Positions 27,695-36,800 of a stretch of DNA of 64,000 nucleotides are shown here, one piece after another. Origin of the DNA: Alphaproteobacteria bacterium (GTDB lineage: Bacteria > Pseudomonadota > Alphaproteobacteria > Micropepsales > Micropepsaceae); the NCBI GenBank assembly GCA_016124635.1, contig WGNJ01000011.1, positions 124,001 to 188,000 on the forward strand, in the 5' to 3' direction. The notes beneath the pieces were generated by a model. That model saw nothing but the letters and a program-made list of their open reading frames with translations. It did not search any database and had not been told where the DNA came from. The position numbers and the translations under genes were made by a program. Position 1 is the first letter of the stretch. The number at the start of each line of letters is the position of its first letter.

Positions 27695-28492
27695 CTATTG
27701 CCCCAGGGAGTACGGCGCCATCTGTTCGGGCGTCAGCTTCACATTGAAGTCGTAAGACGACCAGCGCATCTCCGTCGACTTGCCGGTCTGGAAGTTGCTC
27801 ATCACCATCTTCGTCGGCCGCAGATACTTGTTGTCGAACAGCTTGAAGTCCGACGAGACGAGCGTCTTCAAAAGCGCGCCCGAGCGGTCGTAGTACTCGA
27901 CCTTATAGCCGCGATAATCTTGCTGATCGATCCAAGCCACCATCCGCGAATAGCCGGAGTCCGGATCCTTCGGCCGTTGCTCGTTGACGTAGCACATGCG
28001 ATCGGGTGCACTCGGGCATGGCTCGTCGCGCAGCCACTCGTAGGTATTCTTCTCGATGATGTGGCCGACGAGGTCCTCGTAGGAAAATTCGCTTCCTGCA
28101 AAAGACCCGGAGCGCGAACCCGAGGTAATGCGCCGCGTGCGCGAGGCGGCCGGCAAATAGAGCCACTGGTCATCGTCACGATCCGTATGGGCGTGCGTCA
28201 GCACTGTCATTCCACGAACATCGAGCGGTGTCTCGAACTCGATCGACGTGCGATCACCGTCGCCTTTGACCTCGAGCGCGAGCGCTATGAAGTCGCGTTC
28301 GACTGCGGTACCCGTTTTGTCGCGCAAAATCATTTTGGCCTGGCTTCGATAAGAACCGAAACCTTCGTCGCGATCCTTCGCGGCACGCGCGATCTCGAGG
28401 CCTTTTTGCGCGTCTCCTGCATTCGCAACCGGCACCCACGCGAGCGCGGCAACAAAAGCAATGGATCCGAGCAAACGATGAACTGGGGTCAT
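27695..28492 (-). CDS. LolA-like outer membrane lipoprotein-sorting protein
   Basis: 265 aa, exported (signal peptide about 1-26, ending VANAGD). The family signature WLYLPAASRTRRI and GSFAGSEFSYEDL (about 125-145) identifies the LolA-like 'outer membrane lipoprotein-sorting' family, which occurs next to MMPL/RND exporters and is thought to carry a lipid across the periplasm. It overlaps the exporter stop by 4 bp (ATGA) and precedes the PPTase by 2 bp. Cargo is unknown; a polyketide lipid is my inference. Confidence 0.85.
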   Translation of the reverse strand: MTPVHRLLGSIAFVAALAWVPVANAGDAQKGLEIARAAKDRDEGFGSYRSQAKMILRDKTGTAVERDFIALALEVKGDGDRTSIEFETPLDVRGMTVLTHAHTDRDDDQWLYLPAASRTRRITSGSRSGSFAGSEFSYEDLVGHIIEKNTYEWLRDEPCPSAPDRMCYVNEQRPKDPDSGYSRMVAWIDQQDYRGYKVEYYDRSGALLKTLVSSDFKLFDNKYLRPTKMVMSNFQTGKSTEMRWSSYDFNVKLTPEQMAPYSLGQ

Positions 28493-30834
28493 AGTTTTCC
28501 TCGATCGAAAAGTATGAGAAGGCCCGGCAGCAACAACAGTTCGGCGAGCGCCGCGATGGCGATGATGAGCGCGGCCAGTGTCCCCATGACGGACGTGATG
28601 TTGAACGACGAAAAACCTAGCAAGGCAAATCCCAAACTGAGCGCGAGCGAGGCCAAGATCACGGCGCCGCCCGTGTAGGTCAAAGTCTCGCGCGCAGCAT
28701 CGAACGGACTCATGCCCAAAATGCGGCGCGCCCAGCGGTATTTCGTCATCGTGTGTACCGTGTCGTCGGTAACGATGCCGTATGTGATCGACGTCACGAC
28801 CGAAATTGCCAGGTTAACTTCGCTGCCCGTCAGCGACCATACGCCGAAGGCGACCGCCGCCGGCGCCAAGTTGATGAGCAAACTGATCCAGCCCAGGAAC
28901 CAATTCCTGAGCGCCGCCGCCATGATCAGCGACACGGCCAGAACTGACACGGCCGTTCCGAGCAGCATCGCTTGGATGTTTCGCACCGTAAGCCACGAAT
29001 AGACGAGAGACATGCCGGTCGCCGGCGCGACATGCGTCGGTGCGTGCTGTTTCAACCAATTGTTGCCCGCATCCGCGAGCGCGATGATCTCGTTCGACGA
29101 GACGTCCGTGAGGCGCACGGTCACCAGGCTGTCGGAGCGCCCGACGTCGACGAGCGATGACATATCCTGACCTGGAGGCAACGACAGTTCGTAGAGGAAC
29201 AGGTATTGCGCGATCAGCTTCTTGTTGTCGGGGATGCGATCGAACTCCGGCTTGTCGCTGTTCATCGCCTTATTGATGCGGCGAACGACGTCCGCCAATG
29301 TCGAGACATAGACGACGTGCGGCTGCTTACGATACCAAGCGGCGAAGGCATCGAGCGTCTTCAGATACTCGGGATTGGTGATGCCGTCGGCCTCACCAGC
29401 AGGCACCGAAAAGGACAGTGCGTGCAGCCCGGAGATATGCTGCTCGAGATAGTCGGTCGCGATCCGGAACTCGAACGATTTGTCGAAGTACTGAACGAAG
29501 TTGTCGTTGATCTTGAGATACGGGATGGCCAGCAGCGCCAGCGGAAACAGGATCGCGAAGCCGTAGAGAAATTGTCGATTGCGCGTGACGACCCAATTGG
29601 CCATCGCCGCGACGATGCGATGCGTGCGGCCTTCCTCGGTGTATTTCGGAATTGGCAGATAGGACAGCATCGCTGGGATCAATGTCACGGTCAAAACCGC
29701 GCCGATCAGCGATCCGACCGCGACCACGTTGCCGAGCTGATTGAGCGGCGGCGAGTCGCTGAAGTTCAGCGCCAAAAAGCCGACGATCGATGTCGCCGAC
29801 TTGATCAAGGTCGGCAACAGATTGAGACGGATCGTTTCGACAATCGATTGTTCGCGGCTGCGCCCGTGCGTTTGCTGCTGTACCGCCGCCATAACGAAGT
29901 GGACGCAGTCGGCAAAGAACAGCGTCATGATGATCGGTGGTGCCGCCGCCGTGACCGTGTTCAGCACCTCGCCGAACCAGCCATAGATGCCCATCGTCTC
30001 GACAACGGTCAGTCCGATAACGACCGACGTCACGAGCGTCACGGTCATCGATCGCATGCCGATCAGCAAGACGCCCAGAATGATGACCGCCATCAACGGC
30101 ACCAAGAAAAGGGTATCCCGGTGCGCCGCCTCGACGAAGGAAAGGTCGGCCATGATGCCGCCCGTCAGATAGACGTTCACCTCCGGATGCGTCTTCTCGA
30201 TGTCGGCTTTGAGCGCTTCGACGAAGTCGCCGATCTGCGGAACGACTGAAGGACCCTTCGGCTTGTTGAACAGGATGACGACGGACGTCGCCTCGCCGCT
30301 CGGCCCCACGAAGTTCGCAACGATATCTTTGTTGCCGAGCGCGCGCCGCCGCACCTCCGCAGCGACTTCCGGCGTAACCGGCTTGCGCCCGTTGTACAGG
30401 GGCGAGACTTTCAAATCGTCGCCGTCCGCCTGCAGCTGCTGGAAATTCGCCAGCGACTCCACCCGGTAGGAATGAGGCGCCTTCCATGCACGGTTGGTGA
30501 CATCAGCGAGCAACGTCAGGAACTGAGGAGAGAAGACGTTCTTGTCCTTCGGCGCCAGCACCAGGATGACGTTCACGATTTGCGCGTATTTCGCCTCGAC
30601 CCGGTCGAGCGCAATGCGCTCTGGATTCTCAGGGCCGAAATAGGCTCGCGTGTCGGGATTGAAGGTCAGAAAGCGGATGCCGTAGCCGGTGAACACCGTG
30701 AAAAGGACGGCCCCGACGATGATCCAGAGGCGCCACTTCAGGATCAACCAGCCGACGCGCGTCGAGCCTAACGCGAGATCCTCTTCGGGATCGTCGCGTC
30801 GCCCGACCGGCGGCGTTTTGACTGGCTTATCCAT
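28489..30834 (-). CDS. MMPL/RND-family lipid exporter
   Basis: 781 aa. About 12 transmembrane segments in the RND two-repeat layout: helix 1 about 32-52, a large periplasmic loop, helices 2-6 about 220-380, a second loop, and helices 8-12 about 610-770. The MMPL signature region is visible (LINLAPAAVAFGVWSLTGSE and SITYGIVTDDTVH). The start is the ATG at 30834; the frame is open to 30912 but would overlap the PKS end. It lies 52 bp downstream of the polyketide synthase and overlaps the LolA-like gene, so it is likely the inner-membrane exporter for its product. Confidence 0.9.
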   Translation of the reverse strand: MDKPVKTPPVGRRDDPEEDLALGSTRVGWLILKWRLWIIVGAVLFTVFTGYGIRFLTFNPDTRAYFGPENPERIALDRVEAKYAQIVNVILVLAPKDKNVFSPQFLTLLADVTNRAWKAPHSYRVESLANFQQLQADGDDLKVSPLYNGRKPVTPEVAAEVRRRALGNKDIVANFVGPSGEATSVVILFNKPKGPSVVPQIGDFVEALKADIEKTHPEVNVYLTGGIMADLSFVEAAHRDTLFLVPLMAVIILGVLLIGMRSMTVTLVTSVVIGLTVVETMGIYGWFGEVLNTVTAAAPPIIMTLFFADCVHFVMAAVQQQTHGRSREQSIVETIRLNLLPTLIKSATSIVGFLALNFSDSPPLNQLGNVVAVGSLIGAVLTVTLIPAMLSYLPIPKYTEEGRTHRIVAAMANWVVTRNRQFLYGFAILFPLALLAIPYLKINDNFVQYFDKSFEFRIATDYLEQHISGLHALSFSVPAGEADGITNPEYLKTLDAFAAWYRKQPHVVYVSTLADVVRRINKAMNSDKPEFDRIPDNKKLIAQYLFLYELSLPPGQDMSSLVDVGRSDSLVTVRLTDVSSNEIIALADAGNNWLKQHAPTHVAPATGMSLVYSWLTVRNIQAMLLGTAVSVLAVSLIMAAALRNWFLGWISLLINLAPAAVAFGVWSLTGSEVNLAISVVTSITYGIVTDDTVHTMTKYRWARRILGMSPFDAARETLTYTGGAVILASLALSLGFALLGFSSFNITSVMGTLAALIIAIAALAELLLLPGLLILFDRGKL

Positions 30835-30886
30835 CGAGCTCTCTGATCGACCGGCGCAATGAGTAGACGAAACCGATCCGTCTATC

Positions 30887-33800
30887 TCATGAAATCTTCG
30901 CCAACTCGCCAATGGTGAGGTCGGGGTTATCCAACCCGGCCTTCAGCACCCGCAAGAAACGATCGAGATACGCCGCCTGCCCGTCTTTACCATCGAACAC
31001 GCCTTCTCTGGCATGCAGCGAGATCAAGATGTCGCCGTCGACTTCCTCATAGGCGATCTGAGCATCGTTAAGATAGCTGCCGCCGCCTTCGACGGAGACC
31101 GGCAACATCGTGATCTCGAGATCGCCGAAGCGATGCAGCGTGCCCTCGGCCTGGAACATGATCTGCTCGAAGCCCGACCGATCCATGTTGTCGGGCCACA
31201 TCATGTTGAAGGCGACGAAGTGCGGCTTGACCGGGCCACCGTTCGTTTCCGCGGCCGCTTCGAGCATGAGGTGCGTCGGATATCCGGTGTACTCCATGGA
31301 GTCCTGAAGCGCCCGTGTCACGTTCGCGGCATGCTCGCGTAGCGTCGTCTGAGGATCGACGTCGGCACGCACGAACATCTCGTTCGCAAGCCAGCCGACC
31401 ATCTGCTCTTCCTCGCTCCGCGTGCGATTCGCAACGTTCGACTGGATCACCACGTCACGCGCGCCGGTCACACCGTAGAGATGCGCGTGATAGGCGCCGA
31501 CGAAGAGCGCATGCAGGGATACGCCCACGCCACGCGCGACCTCACGCGCGTTCCAATTCTCCTTGGCGGCGACGAAGCGTTTGACCCACGTGCCACGCGC
31601 ATGCGGATCGACCAGCGCCGGGTCGCGTCCACCAAGGCTGAGCGGCGCCGGCAGGTTTGCCAGCTTCTCGCGCCAATAGGAGCGGGCCGCCTTTCCGTCT
31701 TTGCCGTCGAGCCAATTGCGATGCCACCGGGCATAGTCGAAATAGGCTGCATTCGGCTTCTCGTCGCTATCTTTGAGCGGCATTAGCCCGAAGTAGCCCT
31801 GGAAGATCTCACGCAAGATCATGCCGAAGGCCCAGCCGTCGAGCAGGATCCCGTGTCCGCGCAACACGATGACGCTGTGGTTGTCCGGGCGGCTGAAGAC
31901 GCGCAGATCGATCAGCGGCCCGTTCTGCAGGTCGTGGAAGCGGTGGGCAAGTTTGTGCAGCTCGCCCATGAATTCCTCTTCGGGCATCGATTCCGCGTCG
32001 ATGCTGCGGACGGCAAATTTCTCCTTCGGCAACACCGTGACCGTCGGCTTGCCGCCGACTTCGGGGAACGCGCTGCGCAGCATCTCGTGCCGCTCGACAA
32101 CCGAGAGAAACGCCTGATTGAGACGCTCCATATCGATCGCCGGCTTGATCTTGATGACCGCGATGGTCTCGCGCATCCCGTGCATCGGGTATTGCCCGTC
32201 TTCCTGGATGCGGTGCCAGAGCCACTCTTGGCGCGGCGAGAGTTGACGCGTGGCCGACGCATTCGCTTTCTCCGCGCCCTTGCCCTCTTCGGCCGGCGCC
32301 GTGTCCAGCGTCTCGCTGATCGTCTGTGCCAGCGAAACCACCGTCGGCTTCTGCAGGAACTTACCAACCGGCAGCGTCACACCGATTTCGCTCTCGATCT
32401 TGTTCTTGAGCTGGAACGACGTGAGCGAGTCGAGGCCGAGCTCGTTGAGCGGCCGCGTTTCCTCCAGCGTCTTCGCGTCGAGCTTCAGCACGCGGGCGAT
32501 TTGTTGCGCCAAGAACTCTTTGAGGATCCGTTCGCGCTCGGCCCCCTTGGTCGCCACCAGCTCGCCGCGCAGGCGTCCGCCGCCGGCACCCGACGCCGTC
32601 GACGCCATCACGTCAGCCAACCGCGGCACCTTCTTCACCGCGCTGTTCGCGCGTCCGAGCGTCGCCCAATCGACCTTGAGGAAGCCGATCTCCGGGGTGT
32701 CCTTGCGCAACATCACGCCAAGACCGCCGAGCGTCTCGCTCAGATCCATCGGCGGGATGCCGCTTTCCTTGAGGTAGCGCAGGATCTTCTTGTCGCGCTG
32801 AACCGCACCGGCTCCACCGAGCGCGCCCCAATTGATGGCGATCGCCGGCATCCCCATGCGCCGGCGATGCGCCGCCAACAGGTCGAGGAAGCGGTTCGCC
32901 GCCACGTAGTTCGCCTGGCCCGATGAACCGAACACCGAGGCCATCGACGAGAACATGGCGAAGAAGTCGAGCGGCGCCTTGCGCGTCGCCTCGTGCAGGT
33001 TCCAAGCACCGATCGCCTTCGGCTCGATGACGCGCAGCATGCGCTCGCCGTCGAGCTGCGTGACCAACCCGTCGTCGAGCACCATGGCGCTGTGCATGAT
33101 GCCGCGCAGCGGCCGCTTGCTCTTGCTGATCTTGGCGATAACCGCCTCGACCTGTTTGCGGTCGGCAACGTCCGCCGCGATGGCGGTCGCCTTGACGGCC
33201 CGCTTTTTGAGGCTCGCGAGCAGCGCTTTCGCTTCCGGACGCGACGCGCCCGAACGGCTCATCAAATAGAGATGCTTAGCGCCGCGATCCGCGAGCCACT
33301 TCGCAGCTTCCGCACCGAAGCCGCCGAGCCCGCCCGAGATCAGGTAGGCGCCGTTCGGCGACACCGCAAAGGGATGCACCGTCGTCTGGTCGACCTGAAG
33401 ATCTTCCTCCTCGAAGTCGATAACGATTTTGCCGATGTGTTTGGCTTGCGCCATCGTCTTGAACGCATCGATCACGCGCGAAGCCGGAAACACCGTCGCC
33501 GGCAACGCCTTCATGCGCCCGCGGCTGAGGTGGTCGACGCACTCGCTGAAGACTTCCTTGATGCCCTCCGGGTCGTCGCGATCCATGCGCGCCATGTCGA
33601 GCACGAAGAACGCGCCGTTGCGCCGCAGATTGCGCAGACCCAGCGCACCGTCGCCATAGATGTCGCGCTTGCCGATTTCGACGAAACGGCCGTTGGGCGC
33701 CATCACCGACACGCCGAGAGCGATAGCATCGCCCGCCAGCGAGTTAAGCACCACGTCCACACCGCGGCCGTGCGTCACGCGCCGTACGTCTTCGGCAAAG

Positions 33801-36800
33801 CTCAGCGAGCGCGAGTCGAAGACATGTTTCACACCAAGCTTCTTGAGATACGCGCGCTTTTGCGGATTGCCCGCCGTGCTGATGACCCTGGCGCCGATCA
33901 AGTTTGCGATTTGGATTGCCGCGAGGCCGACGCCGCCGGTACCCAAATGCACAAGAACCGTTTCACCTTTGCGCAGATGCGCGAGCCGGACGAGGCCGTA
34001 ATAGGCCGTGCCATAGGCCGCCGGAACCGTCGCCGCATCGACGAAGCTCATGCGCTTCGGCATGTCATAGACCGCCGACGCCGGCACCACGAGTTCGCTG
34101 CGGAAGCAGCCTTCGGCGAACGCGATCACCTTGTCGCCGCGGCGCACGCCTTTGACGCCGGCACCGACTGCCGTGACCACGCCGCTGCACTCGACGCCCA
34201 GCAACTCCGACGGCGTACCGTTGGTGTCGGCGTCCGTCGGGTAAAGCGCTGTTGCCGCCATGATGTCGCGGAAGTTCAGGCCCGCCGCTTTCACCGCGAT
34301 CTTCACTTGACCGGCGCCGACCGCAAGCGGGTCCGTCTCGATCAGTCTCAGATTGTCGAGATCGCCCGCGGACGTCATCGACAGGCGATATTGCCGCGTC
34401 AGTTCCTCCGTCTCCGCCGGTGCCTTAAGCGCCGGCAGCGCACGGTCTTCGGCCTGACGCAGACGCGGCACGAACCAGGCGTCGCCGCGTAGCGCAATTT
34501 CTGTTTCGTCGGTCTTGCCGAGCAGCACGCCCGCAAGATTCCCAGCTTGCCGCTTCGCGGCCTTGGCATCGATGTCGAGGTCGAGGACGGTTGCCTGATA
34601 ATCGGCATGCTCCGTCAGCGCCGTGCGCGCAAAGCCGGCAAGCGGCGCACCCGCCATCGCTTTCGCCAGCGCCTTCGCCTCGTAGCTCTCGCCGACCGGA
34701 TGCACGCCGCGCGTCATCAGCCACACGCGCGGCTTCTGTTCCGCCGTCTTCGCAAGAGCTTGCACAAGATAGAGGGCCGCAATCGAAGAGCGGCTCTCGA
34801 GAGCGGCGACGCTCTTGCGATCGAACGTCTTCAGCGCTTCCGCCGCTGCGGCGGACCAGCCGAAGAGAACACCTGCGATCTTCTTCTTTCCGCCCTGCGG
34901 CGCGACGGCATCGATCAAAGCGGCGTAGTCATCGACCCGCGTCGGATCAATCTGCCAGCCGTCTTTGCCGGACGCTTTAAAGTTGTCGCCCGCAAACACT
35001 GAGACCACGTGAGCGCCGGCTTCCTTGAGCGAACGCGCGCCCTGTGCCGCCAAGCTGCCTGCCACCTTGTCGCGGAAAACGAGCCACGTCTGCCCGCGAC
35101 CGGCCCGCGCCGACTCCGCCAACTTCGGCGTTGCCTCGATCCAGTCTTCAACCAAATAGACCGGCTTCAAATTCTTGGACGTCGACGGCTTTTGCCGCAC
35201 GCCGACCGATTTGCACGTGAAGCCTTCGAGCTCGAGAAGGCGATGGCCCTTCTCGTCCTCGATGATGGTGTCGTTGATGGCGACGGATTCGTCGAACTTG
35301 ACGGTCCGCGCGCGCGACCAGAATGCGGCTTTGCCCGCGTGTCCACGCAGCACCGCACGCTCGATACGGATCGGCAGATAGAGACGCTCCGGTTCGGCCT
35401 TGCCGTTCTTCGAACTCGCACCGCCTCCGATACCGGCCTTCAGACCAAACCCGGCGTGCAGCGCCGCGTCCAGCAGAGCCGGATGGAAGTTGAACCGCTC
35501 AGTTTCAACGTCGCGGGCGCGAACGTACGCCAGCGATTCATGATCGCCCGGCCACAGCTTGCGCATCCCCTGGAACGACGGTCCGTAGGCGTAGCCGCGC
35601 TCCGACAGCTTCTTGTAGATCGGCGCCGGCGACACGGGCGCGCTACGCGGCGCCTTGATCGGCCGGCCGTGCGCGTGGGTCGACTTCGGCAACGCGTGAA
35701 TGATCGCGCGTGACCGCAAAATCCAATCGAGATTGCTTCCACGGGGCTTGCTCGAGATCGAAATGCGACCGCGTGCCGGTTCGTAGGTTGTCTGCACGAG
35801 CTCCGTCCGCTCGTTCGACAACACCATTGCTTCGAGGATTTCGACGTTCTCGAGCTCGATATCGACGGCTTCGCCGAACATCTCGCGCCCGGCGCCGAAC
35901 ATCATCTCGAGATATCCTGCACCCGGGAACACGACGCTGCCGTCAACCTTGTGGTCCTGCAGAAACGCGTGCTCTTCGAGCGATATTTCACCGGACCACA
36001 TCGGCGTCGCCGCCAACTCCCGTATGCCGAGCAGCGAATGCGCCTTCGGTCCTTGCAGGGCGGCTTTGCTCTCCTCGGACTCGATCCAATAGGGCTTCTT
36101 CTCCCACGGGTAGACCGGCAGATCGATGCGCGGCACCTCATCGCCGTGGAAGCTCTCCCAGCGAGGCTCGACGCCGTTGACGTAGAGCGTCGCCGCCGCC
36201 GTCATCATCGTCTTCTCGAAGCCTTCGTCACGCTTGAGCGATGGCACGACGACGGCGCTGGTGCCCTTCTCGGCAACGCTCGACGAAATCATCGCCGACA
36301 GATTGATGTGCGGTCCCATCTCGACGAAGACGTTGCCGCCGAGACGCAAGACTTCACGCAAGCCATTTTCGAAGATCACCGCGTCGCGCATATTGCGCCA
36401 CCAATAGGTGGCATCGGCCATCTGGCCGACGATCAAGTGACCGGTCACCGTCGACACCATCGGGATGTTGCCCGACAGCGGCCGGATCGACTTCAAGGAC
36501 TCGAGCAATTCCTCGCGCAACGGATCCATGTGATGCGAGTGCGCCGCGAAATCGACTTTGAGCACGCGTGCGAAAAAGTCTTCGCCGTGCTTCTCCTTGA
36601 GCTTTTGAACGACTTCCTGGATCGCATCGTTGTCGCCGGCGATATTGATCATGCTGGTGCCGTTCACGGCCGCGATATCGACGCGGGTGATGCCCCATTC
36701 TTCGAGCTGACGCTCCATATCGCTCCGCGACAGCGCGATCGCGGCGATCGTCCCGCGGCCTTCCTGCGTCGCCTGTAGGCGTGCGCGGTGATAGAGCAAC

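Noticed and set aside
29206-30249. Open frame antisense to the MMPL exporter
   Set aside because: It has no motif and the exporter on the other strand has clear membrane repeats and the family signature.
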